The notes beneath the pieces are model-generated. The model ran no database searches. It saw only the letters and a list, made by a program, of their open reading frames with translations, and was not told the DNA's origin. A program made the position numbers and the translations under genes. A stretch of 64,000 nt of DNA, taken from contig OV884012.1 of NCBI GenBank assembly GCA_930367205.1, forward strand, positions 33,700,796 to 33,764,795, written 5' to 3'. Each line of letters starts with the position of its first letter. Positions within the stretch are counted from its first letter, which is position 1. Below, one piece after another: positions 49,681 to 61,174 of this stretch. The stretch is from Acanthosoma haemorrhoidale (Eukaryota; Arthropoda; Insecta; Hemiptera; Acanthosomatidae).

Positions 49681-51159
49681 GTGTTGAAAAGCAAAAAACT
49701 AAACAAACGAAAACCATTGAAATGTTGTCAATACAGTTTAGATACCGTTAATTGCTTCAATCTGATTCATCAATTAACCTATATTTAAAAGCCTAATAAT
49801 TTTCTTGTGCTCAAAGAATTATTAAAAATTAAATAAAGGGAAACGTTATACAACAATTTCTTTAAACGATGCCTTGAAGGGCCTGCCTAACACTGTGGAT
49901 TCCTTGATTTATTCGGTTAATATTGCTTTCTGCTTTAATATTAGTATCTTCGAATCTCACATTTTACTTGAAAAACATCATAGCGCTTGGGACAAGAAAA
50001 CCTGGTCTTTGACCTTCAAGCCATGCAGACCACAGATTCATGAAGGAAACAGAGAGAATCCCTCTTATGAAAGAGATTATCGGCACCAATTAGAGTGGAG
50101 ACACTATGATGTGTTATAAACCGATCTCTTAAATAATCATCATTTTGAATCAATTATGTTAGTACATAAAATAGGTTGCACTTCTGTAATATCGATTGTG
50201 TATCCCTAGAAGCCGATTGTCATTTATCTAAAATAATTGTTCCCAAGGTAACCAACTATCACTGGACCAAAACACATCCTTTTCTGCCTCTCATCCGAAG
50301 AATGAGGCCCAACCACCCTGAACTAGAATAAAATGCCAATTACTTAAATAACAGAGAGTACCCGACTGTACGTGCGAGGACAATGGCAGCTAAATCGGTT
50401 GCTCTGAAGAGCAGGTCCCATGGTTTAGCTGCACCTCGAAAATGAAACTGAACTTCCATTTCCGGGAGGAATGCAGGTATGATAGTTAATTCTATAACGT
50501 TCAAACTTCCTCTTCAACAATGTCAAATAGTCAAAGAACAGAACAACACCACTTGCGAAAGGAGAGAGGAAAGTCTACGTTATAGAGGCTCAACAGAAGA
50601 AAGAGGTCGGTCTCCAATTTCTACTGCCTCTGACTGGACACAGGTCTCTCCAGCAGTCCTATACCCTGCCACCTCCGATTGCCTGAAAGACTTCAATATG
50701 GTCAGCTTTCAGAACTCAGATAACTTTTAAAGTAAAATAATATGTTTGAGTTCGTACAAATATTAATCAAATACTTTATTTTTATTTTTTATTATCATTC
50801 TCTTTCAGCTTTAACTAATTTGTGATATTTCTTTTGAGTTAGGTATTGATTTTTCTTTATATATACTTCATTATTATTCTTAGGGGACTCGGTGCCAGAA
50901 CACAGTTTTTTTTTCTGTCGTTAGAACCTAAAGCCTGTCAAAATAACCGATAATGAGTTTTAAGGTATTAAAAAAGACTAATTCAGAAACAGACACTTTA
51001 AACGTTTAGTTTGGTTTGTTATTCTCCCCTCATACGATTCATGGTAGGGAAATATTGTCCTGAGACTTGGTTGCCTTTATGACTTGCACACAAACAAGTC
51101 CAAAGCAAACCAATACCCAACCCCTGAGCTATTTAAACTAGTTTAAAGAGGTTTACCTT
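49681..51159. other. Noncoding DNA, partly GC-richer
   Basis: Mostly AT-rich. 50270-50480 is GC-richer and holds the nested hairpin at 50386-50432. The open frames at 49874-50119 and 50479-50730 show no family resemblance. Confidence 0.5.
50386..50432 (+). repeat. Nested double inverted repeat (hairpin)
   Basis: Outer arms GCAGCTAAA (50386-50394) and TTTAGCTGC (50424-50432) pair perfectly over 9 bp. Inside them TGCTCT (50400-50405) and AGAGCA (50408-50413) pair as well. The whole folds as a 47-base two-tier stem. Confidence 0.75.
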
Positions 51160-51590
51160 AGCCGGTGGGTCGGATGATTAAGTAAACAGTTGATAATTGG
51201 TTGGAGGGTGGACTGCTAATAACCATTTGGCAGCCCCGTGTGTAAGGGCAACTTCTCCGCAGGCCAGGACTCAACAACTAGGAAGGATTTATAACCGGAG
51301 GAACTGCAAAAGTTGTGCAGGAGAAGAACCACTCTTGGGACTGATAAATCCTGGAGGTGGCCAGAGGTGCTCTTTAATTGGCCCCTATTAGTGTTGGCGC
51401 ACTGCGGGAAACGCCGCTTATTAAAACTTCAGCCCTCTTCCGTATCTTCTGCAGCCGCCGTCTCTTCTGCGGGATCTTCAATAGTTGATGATCCGGGGCG
51501 GCGGGGCGCGCGCTCCAATATTCATATCTCGTTGAGGGGAACCGATCCTTGTCCCTTTATCATCGACGGAGTTGCAATTTAGATTTGACT
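51160..51590. promoter_or_regulatory. GC-rich island, candidate regulatory element
   Basis: Contains GATGATTAAGTAAACAG (a TALE/homeodomain-like word joined to a forkhead GTAAACA), CTTTAATTGGCCCC, and a very CG-rich spot near 51495-51515. Overlapping open frames at 51197-51391 and 51313-51582 have no known relatives. Confidence 0.32.
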
Positions 51591-52829
51591 AGTTTAAAGC
51601 ATGGTAGTTAACAATGACCGTAAATAGTCAACGCCAATCAATCAAAGTATCAATAGAATTGTTATTTTCCCATGAACTTAATTATAAATTTATTGTTCCA
51701 CTTAGCAAATTTAAAAATATAATGAAATGGATTGTAGACCTAGATGGGATGCAGTACACTTAACTGGTATGATTATCACAAAAATGCCTTTTTTTTTTAA
51801 ATAACTTTGGTGACTGAAAATCAACTTGTAAGTAAATCAGTATGTATAGCTAAAATATTTACCTCAAAATAATCTTTTAAATTCGGTTTGAGTATCATTA
51901 AATTCCTGAATACTGTAGTTATCAAAACTTTTAACTTTATTTTGAAAGATCTTTGAATTTATAATTTAACATTTTATTAGCTGCTGAGCTTCATAAATCT
52001 TAATAGTTAAGCTGGAATCATTTTCCATTATTTGCGCCATTCGTTCCGAAAACGCACTGTAAGGGTTTAACGTCAAGGCATTTAATTTAAGGAGTATTTC
52101 TTAAAAAATTTCAGGTCGATAGAAAAGTTCTGAATGAAATAATGAAAGCCCACTATTGTAGACTACACGAGCTTGTTTACTCTTTCTCTTCCAAGGCAAA
52201 GACGTCTTAAGTTAGAACTGGCATACCTCAATAAAGTTAGTTACATGAAATAAATAGATGCAAAATGCTAGGCAAAAAAAGTAAATGAACAGCGATGGTT
52301 GAGGTGTGGTCCGGACCTTCACGTGAAATTCAAAAAATCTCATATTTCTTTACAAAGTTATTTATTTTGGCAAAGCACTATCGCCTGTGAAACAGTCGTC
52401 CTTAGTGCTTTTAAACTCAATTTAAATGAATTACAGTAATAAATAAAAGCAAAAGTTAAAGAAGGGTTGTTAATTTCACGAACTTCAGCTTCCCAGGCAG
52501 TAGGATTTAAATTGATTTTAAAAAGACTTAATGTGACCGTTTTACAGTTAAAAGCGCTTTGGAAAAATGTATACGCTTTGCGAGGATACAAGGAATTTTA
52601 TTTCTTAAATTTATAAACCCCCAACAATTTCTTTTTTTTGGCCCATTCCATTATTCATTTATGAAAACATATGCCGGTTAATATCAGGTATTGTTTATCA
52701 AGACTTTGAACTATATTTCAGATCGGATTGATGGGAATTTTTTGTTAAGATGGCTGTCTCTGAAGAATAGATTAATAGCCTGAATACTAAAAATATTATA
52801 AAATCATTCAAATGAATGATGGTATGTAT
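51591..52829. other. AT-rich noncoding DNA
   Basis: Nothing recognised. Confidence 0.6.
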
Positions 52830-53225
52830 TTATGCAGCATAATGGTCCTACTCGGCGTTATCTCACTATCGAATACTGGACATTAGATATATCTGCCGAA
52901 GCAGTGAGGTGGCTATCGGGGGATATGTGATACATAACAGGGGACTATCTATACAGGTATCGACCTGTACATAAACATTCCTAGACAATATTTACAATGT
53001 GCTGAAGCGGACGGTTACACGGCCTGGCCATTGTCCCTTATCGGGCCCTGTCCCATACAACCCTTTGATTAATACTGCCCTCTTATCTACCATTAATTAG
53101 CCTATGGAGTCAGGGTCTTTTTAAGTATGGGGTGGCTATGCATTACTTGTGGTGGTGCTTTTCGGAGGCATCGGGCATTGGACCCTCGGTCAGTATCGCA
53201 ACATAAGAATTATCTGTGTGAATGA
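52830..53225. promoter_or_regulatory. GC-richer island with Exd/Hox and homeodomain sites
   Basis: Carries TGATTAAT (53066-53073), a perfect Exd/Hox composite core, and 20 bp later TAATTA (53094-53099) within CCATTAATTAGCC. Earlier it has a GTACATAAACA word. Several short words recur with G+C-rich spacers, as in known insect developmental enhancers. Frames are closed, so it is not coding. This is the best enhancer candidate in the window. Confidence 0.38.
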
Positions 53226-54285
53226 TAGGCCCCAAGGGAGAAATGTGATTTGTTGCAACACAAGAAGTAGATCCGAAGTTAGTATATAAAGTAAATGGTT
53301 GCTAAACACGATTATGACGACAAACTTGCTGCAAATCGCTGAACCTCACTTTCCTTTCATGCGTTTTTGTTTGTTTATTTTAGGGCACGTAAACCACAAG
53401 GGTCATTGATGCTATACATTCAATTCTTTGTTTTAGTTTAACGAAAGTAATTGTTGAATTATTTTAACTTTTATTATTATTTAATAGGGCTTAGAAAGTA
53501 ATTTTTTACCGTGTTTTAATAGTATTAACAATGTCACTGTATATCTTATGGCCCATAGGGAGGTCGATACTGACAACAAAGCCCCAGGCACCCCTGGGCC
53601 AACCGGGGGTGGCAGGTGGCACTCCTGTTCCACCTGTCTGGTAAACCTGGTAGGACAAGTATATTATTTCTTGTTTAAAATTCTGATAACTGGACATGAT
53701 CGCTAAATTTATTTCGCTCTAAAACTTCATATATACGAAAGATAAAAAATTGACAGGAATTTCGGAAGATAAAAAGTACGTGCGAACCAGCCTTATTAAA
53801 AAAACGAGATATATAAAACCCCTAGTAAGCAGTGTCAAAAAATTGTCTCCGGTTTAAGGATATTTTCAGGCTTTTCCTCGTTAAGTAAATTTCACATCTG
53901 AATCATCACAAAGTGTGTAATAAGGTGTAACCAAAATTTATCTTACTGTAGTTAAATACAACTGTAATAAAACTTTAGTCAAAGCAATTCCGTCAATGCC
54001 CAGTTAATTTCATTCGGCATCGTCAATTCATTTATTTCAAGCACGATTAAAGTTTAATTTGAATTACAAAATTCTCAATCTTAAAAGGGCGAATGTTCAT
54101 ACGTTATAGTTTTTCGTATTTTGTTTCAGCGAAGAGCGATACTTTTATACTGCTGTTACATTGCATGCGTATTAGTTCATTTTTTTGTTTCAATATTTAA
54201 TGATTTTTTTAAAATGTAATTTGAAATGAGGTTTTAAATGACACAGTCAATGCTCATAATTAAATGGACAAGCTATATACATATA
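53226..54285. other. AT-rich noncoding DNA with a hairpin pair
   Basis: Apart from the two GC-rich hairpins at 53589-53636, nothing is recognised. Confidence 0.6.
53589..53636. repeat. Two consecutive GC-rich hairpins
   Basis: CACCCC (53589-53594) pairs with GGGGTG (53606-53611). Directly after, CAGGTGG (53613-53619) pairs with CCACCTG (53630-53636). They stand alone in AT-rich DNA. Confidence 0.65.
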
Positions 54286-54287
54286 TA

Positions 54288-54324
54288 CACCGACAGGCAA
54301 AAAATTCTACCCACCTGAGTTTTT
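54288..54324 (+). repeat. Tc1-like left terminal inverted repeat
   Basis: CACCGACAGGCA followed by an AT spacer and ACCCACCTGAG. It differs from the right arm at the fourth base and by small indels in the spacer. Confidence 0.75.
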
Positions 54325-54570
54325 CATGTTTCCATCTCAAAATATTTCTACTTTGGATTGGTCAATTTTTATTTTTATTTTTTTTCAATTAGAAATGTCA
54401 ATGTGGAGGGTAGTAACCCATAATCCTTAATTCAATTAAAGGACTGTCGTTCTCAATGTTTACTTTCCATGGAATTAAAAATGTTTATTCAGTGTCATTT
54501 GCGTTCTAGTGCAGCAAATGTCTTAGTTTTTGGCTTCGATATTTTAATTTTCTCAATTTTAAGTTTAAAA

Positions 54571-55659
54571 ATGCCTCTTCGTGCTGAGGATGTTGCACGT
54601 GGTGTGGCACTTATTGATGATGGTTGTCCCATTAGATATGCAGCTAATGCCATCGGAGTTCCCTATGAAACTCTACGAGACGCCGTCAGGCGTTTTCAAA
54701 AAACTGGGTCTTACCATAGAAGGGCCGGTTCTGGACGGCCTAGGGCAACAGAACCACAGGATGACCGGTTTCTTACTTTAAGAATTTTACGAAACCGGCA
54801 CCTTACCGTTGCTCAAGCGATTCATCAGCTCCAAGAAGTTCGAGGTGTGCAAATTTCTGAATTTACTGGTCGGAGAAGATTAAATGAGTATGGACTAATG
54901 GCTTTTCGCCCAGTAAGAGGACCAGAATTGACCAGAACTCACAGAGTTACACGGCTGGCTTTTGCTCGAGAACACAGTCATTAGAATATGGACGAATGGA
55001 GTGCTGTACTTTTTACAGATGAATCTAGATTGGCTCTACGATCTTCAGACGGGCGTGAAAGGGTGTGAAGAAGAATAAATGAAAGGTATACAGCCTGTAA
55101 TTTCACCCAGAGCCAACCTTTTCAACGTGGTTCCTTAACGGTGTGGGCTGGGATTTCAATGGAGTGCCACATAGAATTGATTGTTGTTTGTGGATGGTCT
55201 TTGACGGCCACTCGCTATGCAGATGAGATTTTGGAACCTCATGTGTTGCCTATCCTCATCGAAATCAGCGATCATTTATTTCTAATGCATGATAATGCAC
55301 TTCCACATGTCGCTCGCATAGTACAGACGTTCCTTCATCAGCACAACATTGAGGTCTTAGCCTGGCCAGCTCGTTCTCCAGATTTGAACCCGATCGAGTA
55401 TTTATGGGATAACCTCGGAAGACGAATAAGAGCGCGTTCAGCACTTCCTGATACACTGCTGGACCTTGAAAGGGCTCTTCGGGAAGAATGGGCTAACCTC
55501 CAGCAAAGGGACGTTTCCTAACTGGGGGAAAGTATGCCGAGGCGTCTTCAAGAGGTAATAAAGGCAAGAGGAGGAAATACGCGCTATTACATGATCCTGT
55601 CATTAATTTCTTTTAAGATAAAAATGGTTATTTTTCAATTTTTTTTTCATGTTTCTTAG
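54571..55659 (+). pseudogene. Tc1-like DD34E transposase with in-frame stops
   Basis: Cut-and-paste transposase. Start chosen at ATG 54571 (MPLRAEDVARGVALIDDG), where the family N-terminus begins; the upstream in-frame ATG at 54469 adds unrelated residues. In order: HTH domain with YAANAIGVPYETLRDAVRRF, a GRPR-like AT-hook (GSGRPRAT), second HTH, then FTDES (first Asp), HDN (second Asp) and PDLNPIEYLWD (Glu). I count 34 residues between the last two, hence DD34E. Stops: TAG 54982-54984 and a TGA in ERV-stop-RR, both where Trp is expected, and TAA 55519-55521. There is no frameshift. The usual GGNTRY ending reads on to TAG 55657-55659. Confidence 0.88.
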
Positions 55660-55783
55660 CAGTTCACATTTTGATTTTAAATTTTTAAACAAAGACTCAT
55701 TTTATAAACTATAATTATTTAGATAATTTGAGTTTATAAATTCAATTACCCTATATTATATACAAAAACAAGTTTTTCACAAG

Positions 55784-55814
55784 TGGGTGGAATAGGAATG
55801 GGTGCCTGTCAGTG
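55784..55814 (-). repeat. Tc1-like right terminal inverted repeat
   Basis: On the minus strand it reads CACTGACAGGCACCCATTCC and on to CCACCCACTTGTG. Confidence 0.75.
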
Positions 55815-55816
55815 CA

Positions 55817-56019
55817 TTTTAAAGGCGTTTAGTTGAAATGTATTATATTCACTTGTTTGTAAGTATGCAATGAACATAAAGAGTTATGAATTTTAGTGAA
55901 AACAATCAAAAACGCTAACCTACAAAGCTCACAGAACTGGTTCAAGATGGATAGTAGTCAAATAGTAATTTAGTTCATTAGTCTGTTATTGAAGGTGAGG
56001 GCTAAAAGCCGATTTATTT
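55817..56019. other. AT-rich noncoding DNA
   Basis: Nothing recognised. Confidence 0.6.
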
Positions 56020-56560
56020 ACACAGCAAATACCCAGTGCATATTGCCATAGAGGAGTTTGCATAAGGGTGATAAGTTCTTGATCAGGTGCTCCGGTAGAG
56101 ATGTGGTGACTCCTTGGATAATTATTGATCTGACTAATCCCAGTTTGAGCCACCTCGCGCGAAGTGTTCGTCTTATGAAGCCAGGAGTGAGTTAAGAATT
56201 CATCGACAGACTAACGTGTCCGTAAATCCGGAGATCTAAGACGCTCCTATATATATTTAATGGGAGGAGAGGTGGAGGAGTGCCTGAGATCGGCATGCAA
56301 ATAGACTGCTAAGCTTGAGGCCGGAACATGTATTATGGAGCAAAAGGAATCCCTAATAGGCGGCCCTCGAACCCGGTGCTTCGGTGACAAGGATTTGTCC
56401 TCAGCAGAGCATAACCTTCTGATCAGATGCCTTATCAACTGTTGCGCCTTTCAGCTCTACGTATATGACACTTCCAAGTCTTTCCTTACCAAACCTGTTT
56501 TGTATATATTTAAGGTGAAAGGGGGGAAACACATCATCACACACTTCAAACGTTCTATCT
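56020..56560. promoter_or_regulatory. GC-richer island with POU octamer-type sites
   Basis: A perfect octamer ATGCAAAT (56295-56302) and, on the other strand, TTTGCAT (56057-56063) lie in a 540-bp GC-richer block, with TAATTATTGATC between them. No coding resemblance in the open frames at 56247-56438 (minus) or 56335-56562 (plus). Confidence 0.35.
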
Positions 56561-57649
56561 AGCGACGTATAAGAATTTAAATTTTCCAGGCGGTATCTTC
56601 AAAAGATCAAAAAATAAAAATAAAAATGCTGAAGATGGTTTCAAATGAAGTTATCTTAATTTAGTTTCATGGCGGCTCGATATATGTTACAGGTGGGTAA
56701 AAAAAGTTTTTTAATTTTATTTCTTCTCTGGTCTTTGAAATTTTTTTAGATTATTTAACTATCGAAAGATTGCTTATCTAATATCTAAAGATTATTCTTA
56801 ACCCCTTAATAAAAATTATTGAGGACAATCTATCCCAAAACTCAGACATTATCAGGACCTCTCTCACAAAACCCAATATAAAAAAGTCATATAATTAATT
56901 TTTTTTCATTTAAAATTCTACAACAATAAGATACGTTTCCTATTTAATTAAAACAAATTAATTTATTTATGAATTATTTTTAAAAACTCATCATCTAATA
57001 CCATCACTTTTCATGAGTTTTGACGAACTATGAAGAGCCAGTGAATCGTGAAACTAATATATATTGGTTGGATCCCGAAAGTTGTATAGGTACAATACAG
57101 ACAGGAGTTCTAACGTACCTTGCATATAGACACCCATTATTTTATTGGTTCTTACGCGGACTACTATTTCATACCACTATTTCATTGGACTGCTATACTA
57201 TTTCAAACCATGCTTGTTCTTAAGATTGATTTGTATTATAGTCTTTGAAATACAGTCAAATTTGCTTAAGCATTAGCAGTAAAAATAAATTTTTCAACAG
57301 AGAGTCTGCCTAAACGATGAAGGGAAATATTAGACAGCCTCTCTATGTCAGAAATCTGGTAATATCTGATACCCAAATTTAATTTTCTGATACCAAAAAA
57401 TACATGTACCAAATATGTTTGCATGGAACGTTTATAAGCAAACGACTCTTGACTTCCTAATATTTCTCTTATCATCCATTGGTGTCAGACCATCTTGATA
57501 TCAGTGGCATGATCTTGATATGTGATATGAGTAAACCTTAGATTTTTATGATAACAAAGTCGTTCAACTTGATAAATTTTGTATGATGATTTTTATTTGT
57601 TTTTATTTTTTTTGAATATCAATGGCCTCATCACTAACAGACCTGATAA
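56561..57649. other. AT-rich noncoding DNA
   Basis: Nothing recognised. Confidence 0.6.
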
Positions 57650-58020
57650 TCAGGGGCTAAACACGTGACCACGGCATTGGTGCCGTTGAAATAAGTCGTT
57701 TCCCGCCTTCCGTCCGGCGTTAACTGCGGGGCCCTGCGGCAGTAAATGTATTTTAATAGCGGGCCAAAAGAGCACGGCTAGCCGGGGCAATGTAATAAAG
57801 ATAAATTCGTTGTCTTCTTTCCGCAACACAAGGGGCCCTTGCAAATTCCCTGATAAAGTAAAGGATAATCCCCGCGGGAGCCGTTGGGATAAATTAGGTT
57901 TCCATCCTCCTCCGGACTGGACCCGGCCGGGACTGAGCCGACACGTCCGCAAGATAAAGTTTTTCCAAGAGTCCTCCCTCCCCCTTCACCAGGAGGGGAG
58001 TCCATATTTTATTAAATTAA
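57650..58020. promoter_or_regulatory. GC-rich island, candidate regulatory element
   Basis: Sharp-edged, CG-containing block (GGGGCCCTGCGGC, CCCCGCGGGAGCC, GACCCGGCCGGGACTG) with interspersed GATAAA words. Open frames on both strands overlap almost completely (57650-57952, 57778-58005 minus; 57810-58103 plus), which suggests low stop density from composition rather than a gene. Confidence 0.33.
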
Positions 58021-58919
58021 CTGTTAAAGCAGCAGGAGTCAAAAGCACCCCCTCAAGTTGTAAAAATTATGTTTTTGCCCGCCGTTATCAGTTTATGGGG
58101 TGATAGCAGGGGGGGGGGAGTACGGCCTAAGTATTATTATTCTTGTAGTTTTATGGGGTCTTATTAAATTCTGTAAGAGCTTAGGTATGGTGAATTAATT
58201 TTTTTTTATAGGCTCGCCTCCCTCCCTTTTAACGGTCAATAAATCCGTTTACCAACATTACTTGTAGCATGACCTTAGATAATGCTGTTTACAGTCTGTC
58301 TGATAGGAATCTCTGGTAAGATTTATCGCCCGTTCAGTATAAATTGAAATCAGTCTCTTACTTTACAACTTGACATCATAACGTTTATGTCTTACGTGTT
58401 ACACTCCCTAATCTACAGAAGTTGTTAATAAATAACAATAAAGCTAATGGTTTAACTTTAAGCATGTTATGGGGAATCTTCAGTTCAGTATGCACTGAAA
58501 TTTTAGGCGATATATTATGAGTGATTTTGACATTAGTACGAATTTAACAAGTTGGTAGTTGATCAAGGCATAAAACAAGCAGCTATGAGAAAACAAAGGA
58601 AATGAATGGGATTAAAAGATCCAAAAAACAGTATTATAGTGAAACCACATTATATTTTTGTTGTTGTTGTTATTTAGTATGCGTTTAATAGAAGTTTCTT
58701 TTGTTTCAATATCTCTTATTTTTCATATTTGTGCTGTTATATCTGTAACTATTACACCCTATCAAGGTGTGAAGTTTGGCGAAATCGCATAGGGGTAACT
58801 CACTGCAAAAAGTAAATAAAACTAATCATAGGATTAAAGCCTATGTTAAAATGTATTTATTAAAATGGTGTGTAACTCAATTATAGAATAACTATAATGT
58901 AAATTGACTATGAGTCTTT
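58021..58919. other. AT-rich noncoding DNA
   Basis: Contains a run of ten G (58109-58118), a short TTG repeat near 58657-58671 and the small inverted repeat ACACC...GGTGT near 58755. Confidence 0.55.
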
Positions 58920-59390
58920 GTCGGGAGCCACCAAAAGGGGTTTGATAGACGAGTTGACTGACAAGCAATTAACTTCCCTTTTTTCGCCGAGGTCAGTCAG
59001 TGCTCATAAAATTGGGCTGGGGCTATACCCGGCGTAGCACGTACGAACGAAGGTGTGAAGCATAAGTAAAGGAAGTTAGAAGTAACGCCCTCTTGACACA
59101 GAGTTGAAAATAGGTCAGACATAGGGTCTGTAGTTCAGAATGGGTCATCATGAAAACACTATTTTGGAACCAGACAGTGAGATTAAAGAATAAATACCCT
59201 TCTAGAGACGAGGGGGAGGAGGTCAGTTTGGGATAGTTCTTGGGGAGAAGGGATGGAGTAGAGTTGAATTTCTGAGGAGGACGAGGGTGAGGATGCACAT
59301 GGAGGACGTGAAGGAGAAGTGTACTGGCTCGGGGTTACTGGGACTATAATCTATAGACTCTTTTTCTACGAGGACGCCGATGTATTATAA
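58920..59390. promoter_or_regulatory. GC-richer island, candidate regulatory element
   Basis: The left part has GTTGACTGACAAGCAATTAAC, in which TALE-like TGAC words abut an NK-type CAAG and a homeodomain CAATTA; the right part is purine-rich (GAGG repeats). The minus-strand open frame at 59023-59298 is proline/leucine-rich with no relatives recognised. Confidence 0.3.
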
Positions 59391-59998
59391 GAGACAATGT
59401 GTATTAATATTTAATTTATAAGATTAATGTTATCATCCAACATTTCACTCATTTCATTTGAATTTCAATTCATTTTTCAGTCATGTAGATACAAAACTAA
59501 TCTTATCGTAGTTTCTCAGTGTCTCATCGTTTTTCTATTGATCAACTCGAGATTTATCTTTGGATTAGAGTTAATTTGGACCAAATCAAATCAAAATTAA
59601 TCAATTTTATTATTTAGCCAATGCAGTGCGCTCAGAGTTTGGTAGCGTAATTAAATCGAGTAGTTTTTTTTTTTTTATTAAATTCCTAAATAAATTGGTT
59701 TAATTAAAATAAATTATTTTAATCATTCAAGTGGTGTGGTTCTCAGGATAAGGTTGAACAAAATATATGTTTATCGATAAAAAGATATGTATGTTCATAA
59801 ATTGTATACGATACTTTATTTTTGTATGTATCCAAAATATAGCTGCTCCCGGAATCTTAGCTCACTTAGCTCATTATTGTTAGACTAACAGAACTATTCG
59901 AAAAACTAAAAATATCTTTTACAATTAGAAATGGTGTAGGAAAAAAATCATTGACTAGCCCTATGAAGAAATAGCAAGGCTCACTAATCTATGAGGCG
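59391..59998. other. AT-rich noncoding DNA
   Basis: Nothing recognised. Confidence 0.6.
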
Positions 59999-60330
59999 TT
60001 GTTTTATTCCTCGCTGGTAAAGAACGCCAAGATAGATAGGGGGCTCTCGGATGTCAAAGACCCGACTTATCTACAGTTGCCAAAGGCACACCAGCTCCGG
60101 TCCATTCTTTCACAGTCTGGAATCTGTCTCATCTGCGATTCGCTGTCGAGGCTAATTGCGATTGGTTGGAATGTTTTCTTTTATTGCATAGGGTCGAGGG
60201 GAAAGCGTGTTATCGGATACAGTGTCGCCTTCTTCACTCTTGCAACAATGACTCTCTTCTCTCAAACGCGAAAAGCTCTCCTACAAGGAAAAGTATTCCT
60301 CTAGGGATCATTTCGTCAGCTGGCACGTTA
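59999..60330. promoter_or_regulatory. GC-richer island, candidate regulatory element
   Basis: Includes GGCTAATTGCGATTGGTTGG (TAATTG at 60153-60158, inverted CCAAT at 60161-60165) and TTTTATTGCATAG (Caudal/AbdB-type). A 101-codon open frame spans it (59999-60304) but has no recognisable domain. Confidence 0.33.
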
Positions 60331-61174
60331 TTCTAGGCTGGTTAGTTTTGTTTTATTTCCTTGCTGATAGGGGGGGGGGGTCAAAAAGATATCTAAAAAC
60401 CGTGGACCAAATTGTATTCATGATATTCATTAAACCAATATAAAGGATACCGATAATGAAGGAATACTTACGAGAGGTGATCCTTGTTTGGGTTAATTTA
60501 AAACTTATTATCACATTCAAAAATAGAAAACTACGCGACATTATGAATCGAAAATAATTCTAATTTTATTTTCTGAACAAATTCACTGAGAAATTCCTTA
60601 TAAAAGAAATACATTCCTGAAATAAGGATCATTTAAAAACTGACTCAAACTGCATTAAATACCCACTGGGCACACAGTAAGTATTTCACAAAACTTCATC
60701 ACATTTACTAACATTGACGTCTTTTTGATAACTCAAAAAGGATGGTAACCCATCCTCTAGGTAGAAGAAACACAACTTTAAGGGAAAATCAGAAAACTTA
60801 TTATTTTATGCCTTTATTTTTTATGTTTTGTTTTTTTGGGTAACTGGATTTTATCCAAAATATAATCAGGTAAAACATGGTAATGAGTAATCCTTTGAAA
60901 TTACAGGTCCGTTGAGTCTCAACTTATTGTCATTCAAAAGCAATCTTTCTCAGTTTTGAAATATCTTGACATACCTTTTTCCTCTGAAGAACCTGTACAA
61001 CTTTTTATTCAACTTTATAAATCATCAGAGTAAGGCAATTCATAAGTTGCCTAAGTTTTTTTCCCAAGATAAGAAGCTGGAACCGTCAATATATTAACTC
61101 TACTCGTTTATTCTAAAATTGTGTATTAGAACATTTTACTACCTATCCTAGCCGAACTTTTTTTTTCTATCGTT
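60331..61174. other. AT-rich noncoding DNA
   Basis: Eleven G at 60370-60380; otherwise nothing recognised. Confidence 0.6.

Larger units (their letters stand above)
54286..55816 (+). mobile_element. Tc1-like transposon, near full length
   Basis: The left end CACCGACAGGCA (54288-54299) is matched by the right end, which reads CACTGACAGGCA on the minus strand (ending 55814). Both arms continue imperfectly to CCACCTGAG / CCACTTGTG. The left flank keeps the TA target (54286-54287); the right flank reads CA (55815-55816), so one base of that duplication has changed. The element is 1527 bp, within the normal Tc1 range, with one transposase gene broken by stop codons. Confidence 0.9.

Noticed and set aside
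54469..54570. Upstream in-frame ATG extending the Tc1 transposase by 34 residues
   Set aside because: The extra residues do not resemble the family N-terminus; MPLRAED at 54571 fits as the start.
57650..58103. Three overlapping open frames on both strands
   Set aside because: Simultaneous openness on both strands in a GC-rich block is a composition effect; no homology recognised.
59999..60304. 101-codon open frame
   Set aside because: Starts at an alternative codon, no domain, coincides with a candidate regulatory island.
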